Source of the DNA: Helianthus annuus
Taxonomy: Eukaryota > Streptophyta > Magnoliopsida > Asterales > Asteraceae
Direction of reading: 5' to 3'
Assembly: GCF_002127325.2 (NCBI RefSeq)
Contig: NC_035438.2
Coordinates: forward strand, 92,313,948-92,377,947
Length of the DNA stretch: 64,000 bases
Shown piece after piece: positions 45,075-55,647 of this stretch (its first letter is position 1; each line of letters starts with the position of its first letter). Made by a program: the position numbers and the translations under genes. Under the pieces are notes generated by a model. The model ran no database searches and was not told the origin of the DNA. It saw nothing but the letters and a program-made list of their open reading frames with translations.

Positions 45075-46727
45075 CTATGCGGATGGGGGTGGAGGAGGGG
45101 GAAAGTGAGCGTAAAGTAAGCGGCGTAGATGAAGCCAATCCTCCTCCATCGCCTGCTGAGTGCGAATAACAGACGCAATCTGCTGCTCCAAGGTCGTAAG
45201 TCGGGCAGCAAAGTCAGGAGGTAATGATCGAAAAGGCTGAAATGATGAAGATGTCTGACCAAGATATGGACCTAGTGATAACTGAGCTCTCTCGAGCTCC
45301 TGGAGTCGCTGTGTATGGGAATCATGCTGATGGACAAAGGACATCAAGACGTCCTCTATGGTATGTCCCATATGGAATGGATGATATGGATCAGTGGGTG
45401 GCATCGGTGAGGAAGATGACCACAGCAGTGGCGTGCTGGTGGGATCGAATGGTGCTACATGAACAGAAGATGGAACAGGTGTCATCTGAGGCATGTAGGG
45501 CATAGGCATCGGGATGTGCCCAAAGGGGTGGGCTGAAGAGCCCTCTCCAGGCCCTGCTGGAGGTACAAACGGTGGGATCTGAAATGAAAAATCAGTATGA
45601 TGTGCATCAGTGTGGTGTGGTGGAAGCGGTGGAACATCCTCGTCAGCCGGTATCCAACCGTGCTGAGCCTCCTCATCAGGTGGATCCATATGCTCTGCAA
45701 ATAGAGCGTGCTCAGGCTCAATGGGTACAGGATCAAAAGGAGCAATGACAGGATCAACATGATCATCATGATGGTCAACAGGGACGTCAGCAATCAAAGG
45801 TGGGTCAACAAAAGGATCAACAGCATGATCAGCAACTAACAGAGGGGCATCATCAACAGGAAGATCGCCAACAGGCGGGTCAGCCAAAACGGGCTCGACA
45901 GGAATGTCAGCATGTACCAAGTCATGCTCATGTACAGGATCGAGAGCAGCTGCCTGCTCTGGGGCCACGGCAGGCTCCGGGTCGTCAAAAGCCATGTCAA
46001 AATCAAACTCTGGATCAATGGGGTCGATAGGATCAGCAGGATCGACAGGGTCCTCCATATGATGGTCCATAGGAATATACTCAATATCGCGGTCAGGATC
46101 AAATCCTGGAGGAAAAACGGGATCGGAATCCTCAATAACGTCGTGCTCAAATACAAGGCTCGGAATGGGGGCGGCAGAAGATGCCTGATCAGGGTCCGAG
46201 TCATGAACAAAATGCTGAATGCTCACCTCGTGAGACGGAGCAGAAGCCACAGACTCAAAAGAGTCCGGGACTGGTGAGTGGACGGGCGAGTCTCCAGCTG
46301 GGGCATCAGCAATCATCAAGAGACCGCCAGCGGGTAAAGGGGCTGCATCAGGATCCTCGTCCTCAAAAGGCTCGTCCTCGTAGAGATCAATGTCGCCGTC
46401 AGCCTCGGCGTCTAGTAATAGCTCGTGTGCTGGATAAGAAGCAAGAGGAATCGGAGCTGGAATCACAACAAGGGGAAGATACTCAGCAGGATCGCCCTCA
46501 ATAGGCTCATAGGCACCCTCGGGTAAAGCGAAGGGCAAGGAGTCATCAGTATGCTCATCAATGCCGTCGGGTAGAGCGAACGGCTGGAAGTCATCATCAT
46601 CCGTGCTCGAGTAGTCTGAGGTATGCACCTCACGCTCCGATGACACAATGTCATCCGATACTATGGGTAGAGGTCCAGTGGTATCTGAGTCTCCGGTGTC
46701 TGATGTATCCATGTGTCTGTAGCACAA
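45075..46727 (-). CDS. Extra ORF upstream of gag in element B: acidic Pro-rich protein
   Basis: 550 codons, fully open, same strand as gag. Very acidic (many Asp/Glu) and Pro-rich, probably disordered over the first ~430 residues, with related short blocks such as FQPFALPDG and LPFALPEG near residues 47-70 and many DP(V/I)DP units around 225-245. The last ~100 residues look helical: TIEDVLMSFVHQHD, then LQELERAQLSL, then FAARLTTLEQQIASV, ending in a short run of prolines. No zinc, protease, polymerase or envelope feature (no signal peptide or membrane segment). The real start may be the sixth codon, because the homologue in C begins at the matching Met. The homologue (9400-10795) is recognisable over its whole length. 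I know of no characterised family; function unknown. Confidence 0.8.
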   Translation of the reverse strand: MCYRHMDTSDTGDSDTTGPLPIVSDDIVSSEREVHTSDYSSTDDDDFQPFALPDGIDEHTDDSLPFALPEGAYEPIEGDPAEYLPLVVIPAPIPLASYPAHELLLDAEADGDIDLYEDEPFEDEDPDAAPLPAGGLLMIADAPAGDSPVHSPVPDSFESVASAPSHEVSIQHFVHDSDPDQASSAAPIPSLVFEHDVIEDSDPVFPPGFDPDRDIEYIPMDHHMEDPVDPADPIDPIDPEFDFDMAFDDPEPAVAPEQAAALDPVHEHDLVHADIPVEPVLADPPVGDLPVDDAPLLVADHAVDPFVDPPLIADVPVDHHDDHVDPVIAPFDPVPIEPEHALFAEHMDPPDEEAQHGWIPADEDVPPLPPHHTDAHHTDFSFQIPPFVPPAGPGEGSSAHPFGHIPMPMPYMPQMTPVPSSVHVAPFDPTSTPLLWSSSSPMPPTDPYHPFHMGHTIEDVLMSFVHQHDSHTQRLQELERAQLSLGPYLGQTSSSFQPFRSLPPDFAARLTTLEQQIASVIRTQQAMEEDWLHLRRLLYAHFPPPPPPSA

Positions 46728-47300
46728 TCACAAGTATGCACAAATAATCAGTAAATCAGGTAATCACATAAGTTACCAAATAATAGTCACATAATTCTCC
46801 TAGTCCCACTAGCCTCCCAGCCTCCCAGACTGTCCTTCCTAGTCCCACTAGCCAACTTTCCCAGCCTCCCAGACTGACTCCCTAGTCCCACTAGCAAATT
46901 CTCCCAGCCTCCCAGACTGACTCCCTAGTCCCACTAGCAAACTTTCCCAGCCTCCCAGACTGACTCCCTAGTCCCACTAGCAAACTTTCCCAGCCTCCCA
47001 GACTGACTCCCTAGTCCCACTAGCAAACTTTCCCAGCCTCCCAGACTGACTCCCTAGTCCCACTAGCAAACTACCTCGATCCATTAGATCGAGCATCGGC
47101 CTCCCAGACCGAGCCTCAGTCTCCCAGACCGAGCCTCAGCCTCCCAGACTGAGCCTAAAAATAATAAATAAAATATGCTCAACATTTGTTTATAAAAACG
47201 TTTTGGATCTGGACTTAAGTGGTATGCAGAAAAAATGTTTTTCGTGAGAGCCCTAGTGATCATAGTCTAGACTCGAGAAGGAATCCTAGTTCGCTATGAT
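46728..47300 (-). other. Leader of element B
   Basis: Between primer site and the extra ORF. Dominated by the 43-bp tandem array (46799-47095) and its decayed continuation with ctcccagac(t/c)gagcc words to about 47152. The rest is AT-rich and featureless. Confidence 0.7.
46799..47095. repeat. 43-bp tandem array, seven units, in leader of element B
   Basis: Units begin cctagtcccactagc at 46799, 46838, 46881, 46924, 46967, 47010 and 47053, followed by aaactttcccagc and ctcccagactgactc. Units four to six are near-identical. Confidence 0.92.
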
Positions 47301-47316
47301 CAGAGCTCTGATACCA
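47301..47316 (-). promoter_or_regulatory. Primer-binding site of element B
   Basis: The minus strand reads TGGTATCAGAGCTCTG three bases inside the LTR; initiator-Met tRNA type. Confidence 0.9.
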
Positions 47317-47319
47317 AGC

Positions 47320-50300
47320 TGTCACACCCTGGCTTTGCGGAAGCGTGGTTATTTTGGTGTGACTTCTTAATACCATAGCTTAATCATAACAAGCTATATG
47401 AATTAAAAATATGCAAGATCATCCATTAACAATAAAATAGTAAAACATTGTCTTAACGGGTTAACACCCGACAACCATAAACTTGTCTAACATTACAACC
47501 ACAAACTTAAAATAAACATGATTCAAGGACTGTGACTTGTCCAGGAAAGAGTCACAAGCCTCGAACCCTGGATGACCTCGGGCCTAATGCAGCGGAAAAC
47601 AAGCCATACCGCGCCAGATCGTTAATTTCCTGAAATACATGTAAGTTGAAAAATCAACAATAATGTTGAGCGAGTTCATGCGAAAGTGCGTAAACAAACC
47701 TTTATCTTTATCAAAAACCTGGTATGTAGCAAATAAGGAAAAAGAGATCACCAATGGTTTGCAAGGCCATTGATATGTGTGAAGTGCAAGTAGGGATGAC
47801 TCAAACCTAGCGGATTTATGCGTCGGGCACTAAGTCACCCCGAGGTCCGTTATGCTGGACCTGGGGCTGGGCTCGCTACACCCAGATAGATCTACCGCTC
47901 CTGTCCCTCGGTCCTACTACGAGGATTAATGGCCTCAAGTTGTGCCTACCCACTCACATGATCTGAGTAACAAACCTCCTTACGCTAACCATACCATGTA
48001 TAAACGTATTCATAATCATAGTAACATGTATTTCACCCCCGCAGTTTATAAAACTGAAAACAGTTAAGAGAAAAGGGGGACATGAACTCACAGTGAATGC
48101 GTCTCAATATCAAGTAATCCAAATATCCAAGTGCTGCGCAACGACCTACATGTGCTAATTCTATTAGACGGATGGCCGTGCTTTAGCTTCATAGTTTATA
48201 TTTTTGGGAAACGGTTAGACAACCGTTCCATGTATATACTTGATAACGTATTTTCCTTCCCAAGGATGGGGGAATTAATACATGTGTAATTATATCATTT
48301 TATTAAGTCCCACTTAATACATTTTATTTCTTATTCCAAAAATATAATTATTTTTCTCAAAAATAATATATTCCCTTTTCCACATAATACTTTCCCAAAA
48401 TAATATATTGACAACACATGCGTTTATGAATATTTCCGAATAAAGCGTAAGTTACGTTTTGGCGATTAAGTGGTAATGATAATTACCGTTGTAACTTATA
48501 TTCTTGTCGTATAAGCGTTTGTATTATTTCGGGTTCGACAAGGTTTGTAAATATTATTTTTACTCTAAAAATAATATTTATACATTTTCACAAAATAATC
48601 ATAAACAGTGTTGTGAAAAATATATTTATTGAATAAATATTTATCACGTATAGTTTTTGTGAAAATCTCACCTCCGATTATTTAATAAATAAAGTCATGG
48701 CGAAATATATTTTGAAAACATATCAAAAATAGTCTAATACTTGTAAATAATTCTAAGTGTTAGATTTTAGAAAAATTTCGCCAGAGTTTCCCCTGTAACT
48801 GGAGGTGGCCACGCTTTCAAGCGTATCATTTTCTTTTACAAAATCACTTCAACAATTCTTCAAATCAACCAATCAATTTCCAACACATTAACTCGTAGAC
48901 TAGTATGTAAAATCACATTATTACATGAACTTGTAGTTTTTCTAAAACTATTGTATAGATCTCGTTATATATAGTGGATCTATATATATAATAGTTTAGT
49001 CTTGTAAAAACCCCGTTTTTAGAACAAATCATCCTTTACAACTTCCCGACAATTTTATAAAAATTGTTATTCTGTCGGATCTTTCGTTTCACAAGTGTTT
49101 ATACACTTGTAGTTTATAAAAATCACCTTTGTAAACATATTATCCAACTTATATAAAAAAACATGATTTTCTCGACACTTGGTTCTACGAATGTACCACT
49201 TATACATATGTAGATCGGCTCGTTTTAAATACTATTTTACATGTCAAAACACTTTTACACAAGTTCATGCTTCCCGTGTGGTGGAGTTTCACCTTTTAAC
49301 CCTTGTACAAAAGAAACAAGTGTATGTCAAGATTCGGGATCTTAACAAAGTCGGGTTAAACGATGATAAGAGCCACCACATCGTAGATCGGGCCTCAACA
49401 ATCAACATATTCAAATACTACGACATTTACACAAGACATGACCTTTTATCCAACGATTTTCATGTTTTTAGTAGACTTTTTAGATTCAAAAGGTGGGTTA
49501 CCGACCTTTAACCGTTAAAAATCCTTTTAACCACTTTAGATACGTTCAAGAGTGAGTTTTAAACAATATACCTCTAGCTCGGGGCTAGGGAAGAATCTAG
49601 TCGAAAAAGGCGTGGATAAAAGCAACGTAGCGAGGTCCTTCCACTTCCGTTTGCTTCACGGCTCCTAATATGCAATCCTCGACACTTGAGTGAGCTTGGA
49701 TCGTCAAGACAAAAACTCGAAAATGGAGGTGTGAGTGTGGGTGTGTTCGGCCGAGAGGGAGAGCAAGAGGGAGAGAGAGTGATGGTGAGATGGATGGTGA
49801 TGACAATGTGTGAGTGTGTGTTTATATAGAGGATTCAAGTGCTAACGTCCATCGGTTTCTCGTTCTAGATATCCACAAATCAAATATAATATAATAAAAG
49901 TGTACCCTCCTTGTCCTCCTTGTTGGCCGATTTCATTAGGGTGGTGGGGCCACCCGGTTGGATCTCGATTGTTCAGTTAGAGTTTAGTTTGGTTAAAGTC
50001 GGTTACTTTAGGGATTAACCCCGTTAGTTATTTAATGCGTTATAATGCGGGTGTTAGGGTGATCAGGGACCCTAACTGGCTCAGAAAAATACCAATAACA
50101 TTTATGGCAATATTTTTATGCTCCGGGTATTGTCCGGTTGTTCGGTTGGATAGTAATCCGTTAAAGTGCTTAAGTAATCTTTTAAGCGTCATAAATAATA
50201 TTTTTAGCGACACAATTTATTCTGCAAAGTGTCAGGAATAATTTCTCATGTTTTGGCACTTTATTAATTAGCTAGAAACTAGTATGTTGATAAAAGTGCT

Positions 50301-50702
50301 ATGTTCCGTGCTTAAAGTATGTTTTAGGCACATCCAAATCTCTATATCTTATCCCTAGAGACGTAATCATACAACCCTTGTATACCTACACACACTATGG
50401 GTGTAGTAAAATAATTCTGGCTCATACAGGCCTTTAGAGGCAGTGTTTGCCTGATGCTGGCTATATCAGCATGTTCAATAGGTTATCCGTTCAAATGCTA
50501 CTGTGCCTTTGTGCATCATGTTTGTCACTAAAGTTCGGTAATTAAGTAATGTAGTGACGGAAATCAAAGTATGATGCAGACATGTACAGTTATCAGAAAT
50601 CAAGTAGCAGTTTATCAGCAAACTCAGTAAAGCACAGTAATTAAGCAATAATTAATAGTTAATTAGGTCGTATGGATACCTGGTTTAGTGAGGGTTGTCA
50701 CA
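47320..50702 (-). repeat. 5' LTR of element B (3383 bp)
   Basis: Near-identical to 36251-39634. Promoter-side LTR for this minus-strand element; the TATA-like TATATAAA on the minus strand lies at about 49821-49828. Confidence 0.94.
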
Positions 50703-50707
50703 CATTA

Positions 50708-51000
50708 TACTTATATAAGTAATTTTATCTTGAAGCTTATATTAAGGCAAAATTTTTATGTTCAAGTCTAAATATCATTCAGAGTGTTTATCAGATAATA
50801 TTGAGTTTCTAATTCTCGTTTAAACTTAGGTATTATTATAACACCTAATTGCGTAAACAAGTGGCTTAGCTTATATTAAGGCATCTTTTCTTATGTTCAA
50901 GTCTAACTACTATCCGCTGTGCTACCATTTAACAGTAATCTCCTAACTCTTTTTATTTAAGCTTAAGTATTATTATCACAACACTTATAGGCTTAAAGCA
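50708..51000 (-). repeat. Leader of element D: ~135-bp direct duplication
   Basis: Two imperfect copies starting at about 50733 and 50868. Both contain agcttatattaaggca, atgttcaagtcta, cttaggtattattat-like and agtggct(ta/ct) words. The second copy ends in the real primer site; the first ends in a degenerate version (aagtggcttag). No coding content. Confidence 0.7.
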
Positions 51001-51015
51001 GTGGCTCTAATACCA
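51001..51015 (-). promoter_or_regulatory. Primer-binding site of element D (variant)
   Basis: The minus strand reads TGGTATTAGAGCCAC, the initiator-Met type site with one change (TATT for TATC), five bases inside the LTR. Confidence 0.8.
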
Positions 51016-51020
51016 CCTTC

Positions 51021-53440
51021 TGTCACGACCCCCGACCCCATCTGGCCGGAATCGGTGCCGTGAGCAGTCCAATGGTACCGGTGATTATTTTGAAAAACAT
51101 TGCAGCGGAAATTTCATCAGGACCGTGAGTTAGGAAAAATATCAGAGTTTAGAAACACCGGATTTTATTTAAATAGATGGAATAAATTCCATGTTTTACA
51201 AAGGTAGCTTTTAATAAAAACAGTATTTCTTAATTTGATTTAATTAATAAAATAAGCCACTTCTTGAAGTCCTTTCAGTGCCGGATCCAATCCTTACGCC
51301 AATCTACTGTAATTACCTGAAACGTGTTTTAAAAAGGTTTTGTCAGCGGGAAATACTGAGTGAGTTCATTCAGGTTTTATGAAATGACCCTTAGTTATAA
51401 ATTACAGCATAAGAGCGATTACTATGGCAGTATCTTATTTTATATCTGGCCTTGCCACCCGTGTGACGATGGTCATACCACTATTGGGTCCAGTCACCCA
51501 TTTAGTGACGTTTTGTCACTGTTAGGTCTTATTAGCCTAACCCCGGTTAGGGCTTATTGCCTAACTGTGAGAAATTAGTAATGTGCACAATACCCCACTA
51601 GCCAGCGGTTAAGATAACCACGACTTAATCCCTGTAATTATAACATTTTGAAAATAACTTGGAGTATTGTAAAACAGTTGATAAAAAGAGAATGACTCAC
51701 AAATCAGCATGCAGGATTGAGTCAACAAACTTCTTGATTCTACTTCTTCCGATAATTAATCATGCACTTTATTATTCTGGATCTTCTTATGATTTAATAG
51801 TTTGTTTGATTGTGAGTGTGTAGTCGGAAGTATTTTCGGTAGTTAAACATATAGTTTAACAGAATGGAATACGTATTTGTGTAAAACCCAAATCAAACCT
51901 TAACGGTAGTCACGAGATTCGAACCTTAACGAATTTCACAAAGTGTAACACTTTGGATTCCGTTTACCGAAATCACAAAGTATAGTACTTTGGCATCCAT
52001 TTAACGAACTCTCAAAGTATAATACTTTGGCATCCGTTTAACGAAATTCACAAAGCACAGCACTTCGGTATTCGTTGGATGGTTCATGAATCGATCGGAC
52101 AGAGCATCGCATCGGTGATTATTGGTTAGAACACCAACGTATAGAGAAAAGAAGAAAGAAATGAACAAAGGAAATGAATTCCTAAGCTTCCTATTTATAG
52201 GCAAGAAGTATGAAAGTTCTAGGAAGTTTCCTATAGCTTTTCTAGGAAGTTACTTATGCATCTTCTAGGAAGCTTCCTATTCACTTATATCTATCCTCTT
52301 ACACTTTCTTAGTACCTTCCTTTGATATTATCTATTATATATATGTATATTTATTTATTTAGGTGTTTAATAAATTATGCTTAGCTGATTAATGAATCCT
52401 GCTTAATCTTAATTAATTGTACTTAGCTTAATTAATCTAGTTTAGCTTAATTAATCTGGATTAACTTAATTAATCTTGATTAACTAATTAATTAATCATA
52501 CTTAATTTAATTAATAGATTAATTAATCTACTCAGCTAGCTTAATTGCCAAGTTTATTTAACTATTAAGTATTCTAGCAGTTTCCTGATTACGAGTTCTA
52601 ATTTCTAGACACAATGGAACTCGTATTAGTGTATTAACTCAATTCAACTTTAACGATAATCACGAGATAGGAACCCTCACAACGATTTACAAGTGCAATA
52701 CTTAACAATTCAGCGGATTCACAACGAATGACAGAGTATAGCCTGAGTTCGGACAACACTCAAATATTCAAGTCGAAATCACGATGAATAACAAAGTATA
52801 ACTCAATTTGAGCAACACTCAGACAATCGTTGGATAGTTATAATCGATCGGATAAAGTATCGTACCAGTGATTTAGAGTTATTACCCTAATAACGGGCAG
52901 AGTTTAGGGATTTAGAGGGCAAAATCCCGAGCTATTATTTACAAAAATAAAAGCTGACGGAAAGAAAAGAATTGAACAGCGATCGAGTTAATACCCGGCA
53001 TCGTAGCAGTACCCCGCTACACTAATTAGTGATTTGTGTGTGTACAGCGAATAACTCGACGTCAATTGAGAAATTGAACGTCGTTTGAACAGCAGAAATC
53101 GAATGCCAATGTCTGCTATTTATATACGAAATTTGGCAGGCTTACGGACCGTAAGCCATATCCCTTACGGTCCGTAAGGGAAGCACTCTATTTATAGGCT
53201 GCCTAGGTTCGGGACTAGCCTTGCTGACTTGATGATTTTGACCAATAAGAATTTAAACAACGTTTTATATTGATAATCGTTAGCTAGGGTTTACCCCCTT
53301 TGAGTTTTAGGGGCCCTGATCCTGATTCCGATTGTTCTGGAAATTTTAGGGTTTATGCAGAATCACTTGGGTGTCTCAATTAGGGTTTCCTTATTGGATA
53401 ATTATCATATTAAATATTAATTTTAGTGAGAGTTGTTACA
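51021..53440 (-). repeat. Right (5') LTR of element D (2420 bp)
   Basis: Uninterrupted copy of the LTR. It proves the boundaries of element E in the other LTR and carries the same hairpin array (51937-52075), TATA-like box (52190-52201, minus strand) and palindrome pair (53139-53181). Followed by atcac (53441-53445). Confidence 0.94.
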
Positions 53441-53445
53441 ATCAC

Positions 53446-53730
53446 CTCAACGACAAGTCGAATTTCGCATCGATTTGATTCCAGGCGCCGCGCTTGCAGT
53501 CAATGCACCTTAGCGACTTACTCCTTCGTAGACACAAGGATTGTCAGTGTAACTTTAGTAGTTGATAGAGAAAGAAGATAACAGACCAAGTTTCCCGCTT
53601 TGGGTAACCCCAGTTTTGCTCGTCAAGAAGAAGGACGATAGCTTTCATACGAACATCAAACTACCAGGAGCCGAACGAGTTAACCAACAAGAGTCGGTGA
53701 CTCTTGCTAAGGATTAACGAATTACTTATT
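53446..53730 (+). pseudogene. pol: Reverse-transcriptase start of element C, decayed
   Basis: Collinear with residues ~550-625 of element B's pol (counted from its Met at 44106): [14 protein letters not shown], a broken APYRLAPSE block with two stops, WVTPVLLVKKKDDSF matching [15 protein letters not shown], and a scrambled stretch matching the YRELNKL region. Stops and insertions throughout. No catalytic DD box, RNase H or integrase could be recognised downstream. Confidence 0.75.
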
Positions 53731-55634
53731 TAACTAACTATGAGGATCCAACTACTACTTCACGACTGATCGATGATCGAGTGGCATTAGCTGTGAATTC
53801 AGAAAGAAAGTATACTGGGGAAATTGTGGGACAATAACTTGTTTTAAACTTACACAAAAATGGTGTTTCCTACACGATACACCAAAACAGTTTTACACAG
53901 AATACGAAACTTTGAGAATCTAGAAAACATGTACTTAGGACCTTTGGGAACCCAGGTCCAAACTCGTAAAGGTTGCTTAGGAACCACACCTGTTAACTCA
54001 AGCAAACCCCATTATCCTGACATATATGCTATTTCAATTAACCAAACAGAAAATACTCAAATTTCTTTTGTTAAAATCTTCGCTTTTGCTTCTAGCGAGT
54101 AGATGTTTGCATCTCTACTCCCCTTAATGGTAGTTGCATCGTGTTAATTTACTTCGCTGAGAGCGAACACACATTTGCTTCGATACTTGGTCATTTCTTC
54201 ATACTCATTGTTTCACTACTTGAAAACTTATATGTTACGCATGCACCATTTGCTACGCATGAGGTTTCGTTTCGAATAAACGCTTCATTGAAGTTCACAT
54301 ATTATTTTGTAAAAGCTAATTGTTGGTTTAACCTACATTCTTGAAATTGTTGGCTTCCTTGTTATCAAGTCAACACGCTTTCTTGAGACTTCATTTCTTT
54401 AAAGTTACATTCATGGTTTATCTTCGTAACCATGCTGATACCCTCGTTGATACATACGTTTATTGTCAGGTTACCAAGTTCAATTGCTTGAACTTATCCA
54501 TCTCGCATATTCAATTTAAAACGCCATATGATGTATTGAGAGCATCATATTCAAATTTTTCAAAAGGTCTTTTGTTTCGAGTCGTAGTAGACTTTTTTGG
54601 TCTACGACTCCACTAAATCGTTTGTTGGATTCGACACCTTGTGGTGATGCTTTCACAAAACTGAAGCTTGCGCTAATTTCGTTACGCTCCTCATACACGG
54701 ATTTAATTATTGACTTGCTCTAAATTCGTTTTGATTATCACGATTAAAGCGGTCTCCAGACAGTTGTGTATTAAGGCAATGGTACATAGGTTCATTTCAT
54801 GTCACGATGTACCTCCTAACGATTCTTTCACCGTCGATCGAATGCTTTGCGGTACTTATTACCTTTTTCATCTTCGATCGGAAAGAGTGGCTCATTGATA
54901 TTCTACCTTTAATTGAAAGGTCCGGCTATGCTATTTGAATCAAATCCTCAGGACTGTTTCATTACACTTTCGTTTGATCTCAGGCATGGTGAACTTGTTC
55001 GGTCACCGCTATTATTGAAATATGTCAATTATGACACCTTGTGGTGTCATTACGACTTTGTAGCCTGTGCTAATCATGGACAACCGTCTCATACAAAACT
55101 ACACATGCTTTTGTTTGACTTATCATTTAAACATCCCTAATGCAACTACAAATTAAGACAATAATACACCAGATTCGCTTGTACTTCATTCGGTGTATTT
55201 TCGCAATTCAAGAATGTCAACACACTAATCCTTACCATTTATTTATTCGAAAGTTGACAGATCTTTCTCATATTCAAGTTGTTGATTTTGAGTTGGTGTA
55301 GCGGATACTATGGTTTATGAGAACTAGTTTGCATATTGTGACGACCGACTGTTTGAAGAATCCATTGGTCAAAACTCCTCTTTTGTGGAACCCCTGTTGA
55401 CTAAGATACGCTAGTCTATACATCTATACGTCTCGTGTCCTTTGACATCAAATGCTAGAACACATGCCTTGTAACCATTGGGCTCTTATTGCTAAAATAT
55501 ATCCATGGAATTCACTTGATGTGAATAAGGTTAGATGCGGTTTTGTAGTTACCCCAGTATCATTCATATACATACACGCATAACGAAACCCTAAGGAGTT
55601 AAGGTAGTACAAATTTCGAGTACGAAATTTTCTT
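53731..55634 (+). other. Unassigned 1.9-kb region of element C
   Basis: Where the rest of RT, RNase H and integrase should be, I recognise nothing. There are several short open frames (for example 53860-54102, 54341-54616), a hairpin (gtagtagac/gtctacgac near 54586-54608) and a repeated caccttgtggtg word (near 54640 and 55040). It could be pol mutated beyond recognition by eye, or replaced by other DNA. Confidence 0.5.
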
Positions 55635-55647
55635 AACAGGGGGAGAA
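55635..55647 (+). promoter_or_regulatory. Polypurine tract of element C
   Basis: aacagggggagaa directly before TGTGACAACTG, preceded by the ATTTCGAGTACGAAATTT-type motif shared with B. Confidence 0.82.

Larger units (their letters stand above)
36251..50702 (-). mobile_element. Element B: intact Ty3/gypsy chromovirus with an extra upstream ORF
   Basis: 14.45 kb. LTRs of 3384 and 3383 bp with about ten substitutions and one indel between them (0.3%), TSD catta. Minus-strand order: LTR, primer site, 43-bp tandem array, extra acidic ORF (550 codons), 41-bp tandem array, gag exon 1, intron, gag-pro-pol, polypurine tract, LTR. All coding parts are open. It inserted into D's internal region. Element C is an older member of the same family: related LTR ends, the same extra ORF and a similar gag. 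Confidence 0.93.
12768..53440 (-). mobile_element. Element D: large non-autonomous LTR retrotransposon (hosts B and E)
   Basis: Two LTRs of 2420 bp each, once nested insertions are taken out, flanked by atcac. The minus strand starts TGTAACAACTCTCAC and ends GGGTCGTGACA. Primer site and polypurine tract are at the expected inner edges. The internal region is only about 4.0 kb (32538-36250 plus 50708-51020). I found no gag, protease, reverse transcriptase or integrase in it on either strand, so it must use another element's proteins. Roughly 28 base differences between its LTRs (read by eye, about 1.2%) make it older than B and F. Confidence 0.88.

Noticed and set aside
45800..46504. Plus-strand frames rich in Gln/Arg opposite the extra ORF of B
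   Set aside because: Shadows of the acidic, GC-biased ORF on the other strand.
44461..47095. CRISPR-like repeat arrays
   Set aside because: These are direct tandem repeats without variable spacers, inside a plant retrotransposon.
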